Shown here piece after piece: positions 10,279-21,539 of a stretch of DNA of 64,000 nucleotides. The DNA lies in contig JAXDDX010000117.1 of assembly GCA_034670405.1 (NCBI GenBank), positions 1,426,001 to 1,490,000 on the forward strand. The letters are read 5' to 3'. The notes under the pieces were generated by a model, which worked only from the letters and a program-made list of their open reading frames with translations, had not been told where the DNA came from and ran no database searches. Both the position numbers and the translations under genes were made by a program. The number at the start of each line of letters is the position of its first letter. Position 1 is the first letter of the stretch. Source of the stretch: Hoplostethus atlanticus (Eukaryota; Chordata; Actinopteri; Trachichthyiformes; Trachichthyidae).

Positions 10279-12842
10279 ACATCTGTGGTGTTCCCGGTCA
10301 AAAATGACCGGCTATTGGAAATGCATGGGTGAGACTACAAGTTGAAATTGAGAGTTCAGGAACATGTCCATCCATCAGATGGACACACTGCCACTCCCAG
10401 ACCCCTATATGCATGTGCATGTGTGCGTGCACACACACACAGAGACCTCACCCCGCTTCTTGGGTTTCCCTGGCAACCTGGAACCTTTCCCCAATAGAGC
10501 GCAACAGTGACCGCCCACTTTTTGAACGGCTCCGGTTGTGGAAGTGAATTTCCCATTAATTTACTACATTGACATTTCAGAAAATACGTATATAAAGAGT
10601 TTTAAGCCTGGAACCAAGCCAACCAACTACGAGATGAATCATGACCATAAAACATTTGATTCTGAGCAAAAAAAGATCGGAAAATGGAAAAAAGGCAAAA
10701 GTACAAGACTGTGTACATAATTATTTTAAGAGTGAAGGAACTACTCATCCCATAAACCATTGCGAATGATACTTTTCCAACAACTTCCAACCTAACGATA
10801 GTTTAGTGCGCTTCTTCTTGAATTTAACATTTGTCAATATTATAGTGTTTATATTGTTGTTGTTGTGTGTGTGTGTATATATATAGTGTTTCATATAGTA
10901 TAGTGTATAGTGTTGTCATCGACATGGTACAGTGCTTCGTTCCTGACTGCAATCACCGCTCGGGCGTCCATCAATGCCGGTTCCACCGATTCCCCACCAG
11001 TGTGTTGGTGAAGAACCGGTGGATCAGATATATAAGTTATTAAAATTACTCGTTTTTAATAAATGTGAATTCGATCCAGTTACATTAACGTAGCTAACGT
11101 TATGCTAATATTACGTGAGTTAGTCACAGCTGCATAGGATAAGCAGCTAGCTAGGTTACGTTAGTAGCTAACGTTAACGTTAGCTGACAAGATGTTCGCG
11201 GGTGCAGTAAACATTTCCATGGTAACAGCGAGCTCCACCAATCAGAGACATCGCTGTTACACTTTAGGATTGTGGGTAGTGTAGTACTTCTACATGAAAT
11301 CGCGAATAAAACATGTTTTTCTCAAAACAAGGTTGATATCTTACGGACTTGTGGCTTCTACAGGAGCATACAGCATCGTTTCACAATCTAATAGCTTGTG
11401 GTGAGTCTACCTTGGATGGTTACAACATTATGGCTAATAATCAAAATCCCCATTCAGAATATGAATGAGATTTTCACTTCCGGAACCTCACTGTTGAGCT
11501 CTATAGACTCTTTCCCCCATGGGAACCTTTCAGACAACATATTATAACATTGTTTCAATAATATACAGAAACTTTCCCACAGCTCAGGTATATAAAGCCT
11601 CCGTAGGGCCTTGCTCTTCTGTGGCAGCACAATGACCAAAACTACCCTCTGCCGGATTGGTGAGAGACATAGAAGGGCCAGAACCACAGACAGAAGAGAC
11701 AAAAGGAAGAGATGCACACGGTTCTGTCTCTCCTACTATTGGCACTCACATACGTATTCTGGCGCCCCCTTTTGGCGCAGTTTATGTGCAGTGTCCTGAC
11801 TTAATAAGGTTTTTTAGTTTGAATCTTCCGTTTTTGCTAAGCATTAGATGTGAGACAACGCAGCTTCTTTACTCACTCATCCACCTCTTTCCACTTTGTT
11901 TACGCCCTTGTAAAAGCATAATCTGTGAGTATATTTGTTCAGACACACATTATACATTTTATCCTAGCTCTATTTAGAGAGGATGTCAACTTTGAGATGT
12001 TTATTTACAGTCGTTTGTCATGATGGTTATGTTACGTCTTTCAAGCTACCATGTTAGCGGTTATGCTACAGTAGACTTCAGTAAGCTATGGCATGCTACT
12101 CTAATCACATTTTTAAGCCATGGTATTACACTTACCTTAAATACTTATCTGTTTAGATTTTCCTTGATTGATTATGAAGTAAAGCATTTGTGTATTTGCC
12201 ATTGTGTATCATACATACAGTACCTGTATTCTCTTACTTACCTGTTCATGTATCCTTCTTTGAGTGTTGAGCATATAGCTACAGCATAATTTAGTATCTC
12301 ATAGCTCATTGGTTTGAGTATAGCATTGTGTAATGCTTTCGGCAGTAATTCATATTCTTCCATTCGTATCTTTTATGTGTTTATTTAATCTTCATAGAGA
12401 TCTATTGTTATTATGTGGAACTTACTCATGTCTTTGTACTGTTTTTAGTTTCACACCGCTTCCATTAAAACACCTGAAGTCAGCTTCCGTCTTGGGTACT
12501 GTTTGGAAGAGTGTTTAACTCACTGCATAGTTACGTACGCAAACGCGTAGCGAGGGCAGAAGACACACCGTGTGCACCAAGAGACGTCAAAACGAGCATT
12601 GTGTCTAAAATGCAGTGCACATATTTGCAGGGCACATGCAAAAACCATCACCTGTTGTCAATCATGTGCATGAACCTTATTAGTGTTTCTGTTGTTGTTA
12701 CTCATATTGTTATTGTTACTGTTGTTCTCTAATATGTTCAGTAATGTGGTAAAGTGTTAATGTGTAAATAGTTTTAGGCCTATGACCTTTCTTTACTAAT
12801 AAAGTCACAACGGTCAGTTTTGACCGGTAACACCACAGATGT
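10279..12842. mobile_element. inverted-repeat DNA element with THAP exon
   Basis: ACATCTGTGGTGTTCCCGGT at 10279 and its continuation AAAAATGACCG are mirrored at 12811-12842 with three mismatches over 32 bp. The motif GGTCAAAAATGACC is itself palindromic. A third copy of part of the terminus lies at 13149-13172. No clean target duplication was found, so the superfamily is unresolved. The enclosed THAP motif would suit Kolobok or P-type elements. The interior is AT-rich, with AACGTTAGC runs near 11095-11185, and has no intact transposase. Confidence 0.6.
10924..11031 (+). pseudogene. THAP zinc-finger fragment
   Basis: ATG at 10924 opens MVQCFVPDCNHRSG, continuing to HRFPTSVLVKNRW. This is the C-x4-C start and FP motif of a THAP DNA-binding domain. 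The frame closes soon after, and no matching second half (C-H pair, AVPTIF box) was found nearby. It is probably the first exon of a decayed transposase. Confidence 0.6.
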
Positions 12843-13334
12843 TATTTTGTGCCACTTTTTAAAAAAATTAAAGGGTTTCAAAACAAATGTGCTGTTTAAA
12901 CTTTGATACAAAGTAGTCTGTGATAAATAGTACAATGTTTCCTCTGGTATTGACTATAGTCAAAATAATCCAGAAATTATGCTATTTTTACTCAAAAACT
13001 AGTTGTATAAGATCAGGTCAATGAGGCCTACAGGTCGAAGTAGGAGTGCAAAAGTGCAGAAATACTAGAACTGAAGTTGATAAAAAAGATCTAGTACAAC
13101 ATCAGGTGATAATATATGTATAATGATAGATTTATAAACAGTTATAATGGGTCGGTCATTTTTGACCGGGAACACAAAAGTAGGTAACACGAAACGAACA
13201 CAACACAAGAGTTAAGATTTGTCCAAATTTTATAGCAAACTGTTTAGAAAACTTCAACAAGAACACTCAGCAGGTTGAACAGCATTTTCACAGTATTACC
13301 AATTATCAACAAAGGTATTTATGGACACAAGCCA
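12843..13334. other. non-coding between the THAP element and the HECT-like gene
   Basis: AT-rich. It contains the extra inverted-repeat terminus GGTCATTTTTGACCGGGAAC at 13152-13171. No gene was seen. Confidence 0.4.
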
Positions 13335-13585
13335 TCACAGTTTTCCAAAGCCAACAGAGTCTTTCAGGGCTTGATTGAGCAATCTGGATAGCTCATCCTC
13401 ATTCTCCACTCCTCTTGGCAAGTACAGGATGAGGGCACAGGTAGAGCTGTATGGGATCCTGCATCCCCTACTGTCCTGATCATAAAAGTCAATGGAGCAG
13501 TGTGTGGGGAAACCCAGTGGTGGAATCCTGTCTGTTCCCGTGATGAAGGCCAGTAGCTCCTCGTATGAGACCAGATGTTTTTGTT
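13335..13585 (-). CDS. last HECT-like exon (C lobe)
   Basis: The acceptor CTTGACAG precedes QKHLVSYEELLAFITG. The exon runs through RIPPLGF, FYDQDSRGCR and YSSTCALILYLPRG to the stop TGA at 13337-13335. The motif order RIPPLGF, then T-C-A-L, then a short tail ending GFGKL is that of HECT C lobes, with the conserved Cys as thioester acceptor. The reading frame is undamaged. Confidence 0.8.
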
Positions 13586-13717
13586 CTGTCAAGATAGATA
13601 CCCAAATTAAAGTCATTTGTCAATATTGTATTTTTTATCCTAAATATAAACCTATTTTAATCATAAAAATAGTGCATGTGAAAAATATAAATTTCTATTA
13701 CCTATTACTTCAATAAT

Positions 13718-13925
13718 ACTCTGAGTAGCCCCTCCCAAGGTTTCTCCCATTTTTCCCTATAAGGTTTTGTGGGAGTTTTTCCTTGTCCTCTGTGAGGGTC
13801 TAAGGCTGGGGGATGTCGTGTACTAATCATTTATTATTTTCACATGTTGGGCACTGTGAAGCCCTTAGAGACTGTAACAGTGATTAAGGGCTATACAAAT
13901 AAATGTGATTTGATTTGATTTGATT
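13718..13925 (+). mobile_element. 5'-truncated LINE 3' end inside a HECT-like exon
   Basis: The sequence from TCTGAGTAGCCCCTCCCAAG to a (TGATT)n tail matches the 3' UTRs at 36272-36495 (+) and 63178-63400 (-). It has landed directly after the codons for SWEIF of the HECT-like exon, removing that exon's splice donor. Confidence 0.85.
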
Positions 13926-14283
13926 TAGAAATATTTCCCAACTGAAGATGGTGTCCTCTTCAGCAAATCGCCGGTTGCTGCCCTGCTCACTCCAGTTGAT
14001 TTTGAACAACTCCAGAAACGATTGTTTGGTTATATTATCCGGCGTGTCACAGAACACTGGGATGAACTCCGCCCAGTTGTGCTTCAGGACTTGCCAGAGA
14101 CCTCCACAGGAGTCCAATCCCTCAGTGAACTGATCAGTCATTTTGCTTGTTCTGTCAAAGTAGTGTGAGGAAAAAGTCAGTCAAAATGGATACAATTTCT
14201 TAGGTAAATCTAAATGATATTGGTAGCAGGTGGTAGCCCAGATATCAGACAGTTAGACAGTACTCATTGCATTTTCCTTTGTC

Positions 14284-14455
14284 TCAAAATCTAGTGCAAG
14301 TGGAAGCATGTACAAATTGAATAGAAGGGCACCTAAAACTGAGCCTGGGGGCACCCCGTATGTTACAGCCTCTCGTTCTAATGCAATGGCCAGTTAAGTA
14401 GGACCTGAGCCAGTTTAGGACCGAGCCAGAGAGGCCAATCCATTTGTGTAACCTG
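14284..14455 (-). mobile_element. L2-like LINE reverse-transcriptase fragment
   Basis: The minus strand reads LHKWIGLSGSVLNWLRSYL and, after a frame break, YGVPPGSVLGALLFNLYMLP. These are the palm-domain motifs of L2/CR1-type reverse transcriptase. The fragment sits immediately after the HECT-like exon segment ending KKNPRQ, so it truncates that exon. Confidence 0.8.
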
Positions 14456-17400
14456 TCTGGGGTTTTTCTTCCAGCAGAAGTAGGGCATTTCCAGAGCTTT
14501 GACTGCACTACGCAGAACTTTCCTCCTTCTGATAATGACAGGAGTTTCACTACTGTCAAGGTTGTCTGCTTGAAATTTCTGCAGGACAGTTGCCAGATCT
14601 GCATTATCCTAAAAATATGAAAATATCAAGAGGCATGCATATAAACACAAGCAAAGTTGCACTAGTTGTTTCAAAACATTTCAAAATACATTTATTTGGT
14701 ATTTTTCATCTAAGTTCTATGCAAAGCACTATATTCTATCAAAGTGAAAACAAAAATGTATACATTTATGTGGAAGAATAAAATTAAAAGAACAGAGAAA
14801 TCAAGTTTGCGTAAGTATTGAACTCATTTGCTTTGTTCAGGTTAAGTTGCACACTAGCAAAATTTGTTCAACATTTGGGATTACCGTTACTCAGATGTCG
14901 AATTTAGATTGTTGTTATTATTCTGAACATTGGTTTCCTTTCTGACTTTTTTAAAACTTGTCTTTCTTGCTAACAGCTTGAGACCAAGTCCCTTCACTAT
15001 CATCCATAAATGAACCATATATCCATATCTACTTTCTTTATTCCACCCTACACCCTAAGATCCCATTAGATCTAGGGAAGGGACTTTAAGATGTAGTGAA
15101 GGGACTTGGTCTCCGCTTTGTTATCAAGAAAGGCTAGTTTAAAACAAGTATATTATTATTATATAATATTATATTACGTATATAAATATATGTATATAAT
15201 GTCAACTGGATAAACATTGCCTGGAAATCTGACTCACAATTTCAAGTCCACAAGGAAATCAGTCCTGCATAAAGAATAAGTTTAGTTTGTATGTTAGTTT
15301 AGTTGAGTATGCTTGAGAAACTTAAAATAAAGTAGGGACAGCTCAGTGACTGTGAAAGTAGTAGGTACATACATGGATGGTTGCTGAACAGTATCACTTG
15401 TGGAAACCAGTGAGGGCGTTACCTCCTGTAAACAGCAAAAATGCATTAGCTTGGAACAGTTTAGGGATACATGTAGAATTTTGCAAGCTACAGAACACCA
15501 ACCTCCACTTTGTCCTCTGAATTCCAACTGAATTCATACAGAGTGGTGAACAAAAGCTCCCTACACTCATCATAGCTCACAACTTTGTGTTGTTCACAAA
15601 TCCAATAAGGAAGACATAAAGACATTCAAACACTCACCACAGCAGCTCCAGCAGATTCAGGAGGAGGACCTGTCATTTTATGATACAGAAAAAGGGCCCA
15701 GTTACAGATTCTGTGTGTGTGTGGGGGGGGGGGGGGGGACTAATGTAAAACGATTCAATGGTTGAATTATATCAATGATTGTTGATTGAAACATACCTGA
15801 CTCCTCCACTAGCTGGTCGCTGTCACAGTCCTATTGTGCAGAATTAATCTCCCATTAACATTGTGGGTTTTTTAATAGTACAAGCAAAAAACGTATTCCA
15901 ACAACAAAAACTACAATGGAAATAAGGGGGGGGCATGCCCTATTAAACCAACAGCAATTTGGACTTGTGACTTTACTAATGTGAAAGGGAATTACCAAAA
16001 AGATAAAAAACAGACTAGGACTTGATCTAGCTCTCTTGCATATGCTGCAGGTCCACACCTAAATGATTATTATATCATTAATATAAAATTATAATTAATA
16101 TTTACATGTTAATATCACAGCATCCCAATTTAACAATGTCTCACCTGGCTTTAGTTTGAATTTATCTGCTGTGAACAACATCAGATATCAAGAGAAGAAT
16201 GAGTGTGGATAGAGTTATGGCCCACCAATGAAAGGGATACACCACCAATAATCTTTTATTGTAATGTTATTCTTACACTGAGGTTATCACACGTTGTCAC
16301 TAAATAGAACTAATTTCTCTGTTGCTGCTACAGTCAACACTACAATGCTCATGCAGACAACCTTTGAAAAGGATAATCATATAAGAATACAATTTGTAAA
16401 AGCTGGTGTTATTTTCTATCAAGACCACAAATGGACAGCGTCAGGGTCTGATTTTGTGCACTTGCCTGTTCATCGGAGTCCACCAAAACTTGCTGCTGAC
16501 GTGAGGAAAATCTGAGACGTCTTGGAGGCTGACAAGGGCAAAAAAAGCAAATCAAACAGAAACCATATTAAACAAAAGATTAAAGAACATATAACCTCTG
16601 TAAATAGATGAATCAAATAATGTATGCAGTGTTTAATAGGAAAAATAAGTATACATATTACTGTCTGATTTTGTGCACTTGCCTGCTCTTGATCAGAGTC
16701 CACAATACGTTGCTGCCGTGAGGAAGATCTGAGACGTCTTGGAGAAGGCTGAGTCTGAACAGCAGCATGGCAATAAAAAAAAAATACACCAAAAGATGTT
16801 ACAAACAATACTGACATTTTTATGATTTACAGGCGTATAGCTAAACAGACAAATCCACCCCTGACATTATGGCCTTTCCACATAATGGTTAGAATTCTTC
16901 TTTAATGACAATTATCTGTGCTTGCCTGTTCGTTCAGGAAGATAACGTCATCGTCTGATCCTCTGTCCTAAGAACACAGAGAAAGATTAATGCAAATTAT
17001 TCTTTTTGTAAACCCTTTCTGTAACATGTTTTATTCTTATTAGGTTACATAAAATGCATTATCCAAATGTCCAATGCTTCAAAGTTGTGGGAATTTTAGA
17101 ATTACCTCTGTAGTTGGAAAGTCTTTCTCGCATAAAATGTATAGAGCTCCCTGACCACAAAGGCTTAGGACTTCTGCTCCATTCCATGTGAACAATGCAG
17201 ATGTTTTGGGTTTCATCAAGAAACGAGAGCCTACTAAACACTGTGAAGAAATAGTGGAAAAAACAATATGTGTATTAGTAAGTAGCCTGTATCGCTTAAC
17301 TTACAGAGCAAATAGGTATTATAAACTATTTCAAGATGGGGTTGATTTGATTTACCTGAAGATATGTGAATTGATTATTTTCACAAAACACATCACAAAA

Positions 17401-17773
17401 AAGAGAGCATATTTCTCTTCTCATCTGATCTGGAGACCATGTTGTGTCTATGTGAACTTTGCCCACAAGGCCCCTTGCAGCAAGGTTCTCCCTCTCATTG
17501 CCTCTAGGCACCTTGTATCTTCCAGCCTCTGAGAAGGTGTTACTGGGCAAACAGATGACATCTCTTATGGCAATACGTTGCCTTCCAGCTGTAGATCTCC
17601 TTCTTTTGGCAGGGTTGGACACCCTGTTGCCAATAAATGTAGACGGTAATGGAATTCTCTGTAATGAAACACATTTTGTGAATAAGTATTACAAATACAG
17701 TCCCTGTTTTAGATCAAAGGATATTGCATGAACATATTAATGATGGATTATGATCTTCTAGTATGTTACTTAC

Positions 17774-17803
17774 ATCTGTTGAATTTTCATTTGGAGATTC
17801 ATT
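17774..17803 (-). CDS. HECT-like gene, first recognised internal exon
   Basis: A 30-nt exon (NESPNENSTD) lies between acceptor CCCATCAG and donor GTAAGTAAC, phase 0 on both sides. It has no Met codon. The next exon (17658-17356) also lacks a Met until residue ~80, so a 5' exon must lie further right. The TIR exon at 21539-21426 has the right strand and phase. Confidence 0.6.
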
Positions 17804-18472
17804 CTGATGGGGGGGGGGGGGAGCACACCCATAAATGAATGCAGTGATAGTAGATATTACACTTGATAATACCAAAATAAGGGTAGCCTACACTGTTAAT
17901 GTGCCTGATACTTTGTAAATCATATCTAACCCCCATTACTTCCCTCTAACTTGAGTGACAAAGGCGATAGTTTGGTAGCAATAGTGTTAACTCAATGCAT
18001 GTACGCAAAACAGTATCGTGTAAGCCAAAGTCAGGGATAAATCAGGGAAAAAACAGCCTGGACCTCACTACAAGTGGAGTGAATGGGATTTGCCAAAGTG
18101 ATCTGCTTCCTTTTTTACCTTTTTGACTGAGTCCAGTGTCTCACATTCAGACTAATATATTTTTCCCCCTCAAAAACGCTTATTTGACGTAGGCAAAACA
18201 ACATAAGAGGCCAGATTCATAAAACTCAGCGGTAACAGCATTGCTCGACGTAAAATCTGCGGCACGGTAATATTAGCTCATTCATAAGGGCGTGGCGGCG
18301 ATTAGCTCAGCGGAGACCATTCTCCGCCGTGTCCCAGATGAAAGCCAATGAAAATCAACATGTTAATGAGGTGTTACATATTTAACAGTCGCTAACTGAA
18401 GGCCTGTGAAGCAAAATGGACCTGTCATCACGCCAAAGACAACCAAAATACTCGGTATCAGAGCTATGTATG
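17804..18472. other. intron-like spacer up to the right arm and its hAT insertion
   Basis: Contains a G10 run at 17811-17820 and a tract with GCGGCGATTAGCTCAGCGGA, with inverted ATTCATAA words at about 18214 and 18280 (possibly a MITE). The TIR match starts at 18387. No coding sequence was seen. Confidence 0.4.
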
Positions 18473-18584
18473 CAGTGGCGTTTTTATATGTAAAAAAAAT
18501 GGTGGGGCACCAACCACTTCAATAGATAGGCTACATACCAGGAAAACTACAGTACTCTGTCTTGCAGAGTGGCTTGCTTCTAAC

Positions 18585-18626
<42 letters not shown>

Positions 18627-19654
18627 CCACTGTCACAAACCTAAATTAAGAATGCAATATTTAAGCCGATACAACCAAGCTCAGATCAAATGAGCCTACA
18701 GGCCATACGCGAACAGCAAAGAGCTCAACAGTCAACACCACTGAGGCCACAACGAAGTGCACAACTTTTTGGGGATACAGATCCATTCTATGACAACAAC
18801 AGTATGACAACAACCTTAATAGATAAGCATGGACACACTCGTCACCATCTATATCAATCGATCCAGCACAACAATATGGCCAATGCACGGACCAGCACCA
18901 CAAAGGCAGGATGATACATATGCTTTCACTCACCAAAATGAGTCGATGACTTTGGGGATGAAATCATGTAACGTTAGCTGCTGAATCAGCTGGCTTACGA
19001 TGGATAGCATGGCCAATGCGTTGAGTCGCGGCTGTCCCATGGTATTGCGAGTGAAAGGCACCAAGGCACTTTACTTCCAATTTCTCCTCCAAATTAGTTT
19101 CAAAGTTCAAAGTTTCAGAGTTTCAAACCTGTGCTCGAGTATGTAATCCACTTCGTTCATTTTCTCAAGTTTGTTGGCGTTAGCTAAGCTAAGAAAGTCT
19201 CCCCTCTTCTTACCGACTAATGTTGGAGCCAGACAGAGATAACCAATCAACTCTTCAATATCAGATGACGCTGTAGTGGGGCTCCAGGCTGTCAGCCCCA
19301 CTTGTCACCAAATTCGTGTGATCTACTTGAATACACCAACACTCTGAGCATGCGTATTCCTATCTCCCCTCGTACAATACACATTGCATTGTGAGAGAGG
19401 GGCTAGCCCCACCGAGGCCTACTGCGGACAGAATCGTGAGAACGCAGTCTGAAGCAGCAAGGCAGGGACTAAAATCCTAACACAAATGATATACAATTTA
19501 GGAAGATGCTATATTCATAGATAATAAATTATAGCAGATAAAAAGATTATTATCTGCTATAATTATCTTATTAACATCATTTGTTTGCACAGTTATTTTT
19601 GGTGACAGCAGGTGGGGCTGTGCCCCACTTACCCCTAATGACCAGTCGCCACTG
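18473..19654. mobile_element. hAT-like non-autonomous element, 1,182 bp
   Basis: The ends are CAGTGGCG and CGCCACTG. It is flanked by perfect 8-bp duplications TATGTATG at 18465-18472 and 19655-19662. The left TIR at the equivalent place has no insertion, which confirms the boundaries. Inside are a (GA)n tract (18590-18624) and short frames only, with no recognisable transposase. Confidence 0.85.
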
Positions 19655-19659
19655 TATGT

Positions 19660-20046
19660 ATGTAAGAGTAGTACTACACGATCTACACGGTCACGGCTCT
19701 TCTCTGTCCTGGCCCTGCAGCGGTGGAATGAACTCCCCACTGATGTCAGGACAGCTGAGTCACTGCCCATCTTTCGCCGCAGGCTGAAAACCCACCTCTT
19801 CAAGAAACACTACCCCGAGTCTTCCTCTTAGCACTTGCTTATTTGTTTTGTTTAAATAATAAGAAATATATATATATTACACTTTTACTTTGGCACGGCT
19901 GTGCTCTTAGATGGGGAGGATATGCGCTTACGATTTTTGGTGACTAACGTTAGTAGTTCTCTTGCCTACCTACGTTAAATACACTTATTGTAAGTTGCTT
20001 TGGATAAAAAAAAAAGGCGTCTGCTAAATGACTGGAATGTAATGTA
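19660..20046 (+). mobile_element. L2-like LINE 3' end inside the right arm
   Basis: Plus-strand copy of the same L2 remnant as in the left TIR. It reads RWNELPTDVRTAESLPIFRR and then a 3' UTR ending in GCGTCTGCTAAATGACTGGA and an ATGTAATGTAA tail. Confidence 0.8.
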
Positions 20047-20227
20047 ACTTAGTTCAAAGTGAATACCGCCAGTAGTTTACAGTACATTAGTTGATTGCAC
20101 AGCTACCTAGCTACATAAATTTGACTACTATCCGCGATATCGTTCCTGATGGGATTGGTTAACGTTAGTGTTATGGCTTCATAGCCAAATTGCTATTTGA
20201 ATGTGTATGTATTTGTGTTTAATAGAC

Positions 20228-21351
20228 CAGTGGTTCCCAAACTTTGTCAAACCAAGGCACCCCTTCATAGTCAATTTCTTTTCACGGCACCCCCCCACCC
20301 CCTTTAAGCTAAAAATGAAGCCATGAATATGTTATAAGAATGTATTTTAATGAACTGGCATCAATATGAAGTGAAATAAATGAACTTCTTAAAATGAAAC
20401 ATTATTCTCAACCACTCAGCTAATGATAAGAAAAAATAGATGTCAACCATTTTGATTGACTTGTTTGAACTAAGGCTATATTTGTTGCTGTGTGTGATTT
20501 ATGCAGATTCACAGATCAATGTTTAACTTAAAATAATAATAAATAATTATGTTAATTGGTAAAAAACAAAAAAGTGCATTTATTTTGCTTTGTTCAAAAC
20601 GTAAAATAAGCCTACTTTTTAGGTTAATAAGAAAAACAAAGAACGAAAATGACTCCGCGTATGGAGCTATCAGGCATTTTAGTGGGACGTGTGAGCCTGC
20701 TGTTGAGAGCACAGTCTCTTGATGCAGGGAGAGATGGAAGAGAGCGCAACGCGTAGATCTGACTCCACTGACAGGCGATGCCTTGTCTTGCTTTACACGT
20801 ATGTCAGGGATGAGAAAGCCAGCTCACACAAGTATGATGTTGGGAACGGCAATAGCACACTGATCGCGCAGTTTGCCAGAGATGGATATTCGTGTCCCAC
20901 AAGCAGCCAAAACTTGTCCGACGACATTTCTCCAAACTTCAATTTCAAAGTGCGATCCATTTTCAGTTCTGCAAGTTCTTCCTGGGCTTTGATTGTCAAC
21001 TTCTTTGCTGATTCTGATGATCGGGAGTTGAAAGGATCGCGGATCCAGTCATAGTCTTCATTCTTCGAAGCGGGGAAATAACACTCAAACCTTTCATCGA
21101 GCGTTTTCGGATGCGCCGCTATCCCTTTGAATGCGCATTTTAACAGTTTTTTTTTAATATGAACGATTTCGATGTTTATTGCTTATTTCTTCTGTTTTTA
21201 CAATGACATGTTTCAAATGTAATATAAAATGTAGTTCAAATGTAGCCTATTGTTATGTGATGAAACGTTATTAAATAGACACAATAAAATATGGAAATTA
21301 ACGGCATTACGGCACCCCAGGGTGCCGCGGCACCCACTTTGGGAACCACTG
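20228..21351 (-). mobile_element. hAT (Charlie/Zaphod-type) element, 1,124 bp
   Basis: The ends are CAGTGGTTCCCAAACTTTG and CACTTTGGGAACCACTG, with perfect 8-bp duplications TAATAGAC at 20220-20227 and 21352-21359. The equivalent point in the left arm is empty. It contains a degraded minus-strand transposase remnant. Confidence 0.9.
20793..21060 (-). pseudogene. hAT transposase C-terminal remnant
   Basis: The minus-strand frame reads DWIRDPF, then AQEELAELKMDRTLKLKF, FWLLVGHEYPSLA and LLPFPTSYLCELAFSSL. These are the hAT dimerisation-region motifs of ZBED-like transposases. A stop follows TYV, where the family normally continues, and the N-terminal part is absent. Confidence 0.75.
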
Positions 21352-21425
21352 TAATAGACTATAGCTGCTTAAAAATGCTAATTCTGTGGGTAAGATTTTA
21401 CAGTTACCTAGGTCAGTCTACTCAC

Positions 21426-21539
21426 CAGTGATGAATGATCCCGAGTTCTGTTGGATCCACTGTTTGGTTCAGGCACAGATGGTGGAAAATGAAAAGTCTC
21501 TGGTCCAGGTTGATGACTACTTGTGGATGGCGAAGTCAT
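21426..21539 (-). CDS. second copy of the TIR-encoded 5' exon
   Basis: The mirror of exon 7156-7269. ATG at 21539 opens a 38-codon exon ending HSSL with donor GTGAGT. Only two or three synonymous or conservative changes are visible (for example P to S near residue 31). It points left, toward the HECT-like exons on the same strand, which begin in phase 0. Whether the two are spliced together is inference. Confidence 0.7.

Larger units (their letters stand above)
13335..17803 (-). pseudogene. HECT-type ubiquitin-ligase-like cargo gene, broken by LINEs
   Basis: Minus-strand exons, 5' to 3': 17803-17774, 17658-17356, 17240-17106, 16967-16926, 16754-16683, 16528-16466, 15830-15797, 15669-15638, about 15560-15503, 15425-15373, 14608-about 14452, 14151-13926, 13585-13335. 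Phases agree through the first eight. A basic stretch (AKRRRSTAGRQR) precedes Ser-rich acidic segments. The HECT-like part begins RRKVLRSAVKALE, then FTEGLDSCGG and SNRRFAEE. It ends with SIDFYDQDS, IPYSSTCALILYLPRG (candidate catalytic Cys) and VGFGKL-stop. Fish homologues are often named G2/M-phase E3 ligase-like. No Met codon opens the chain. LINE pieces interrupt two HECT exons, and part of the N lobe is missing, so this copy is probably inactive. Confidence 0.75.

Noticed and set aside
15500..15603. Exact 5' limit of one HECT-like exon (ending 15503)
   Set aside because: Several AG sites (such as before TGTAGGGAG) could be used and none has a good pyrimidine tract, so I give the start as approximate.
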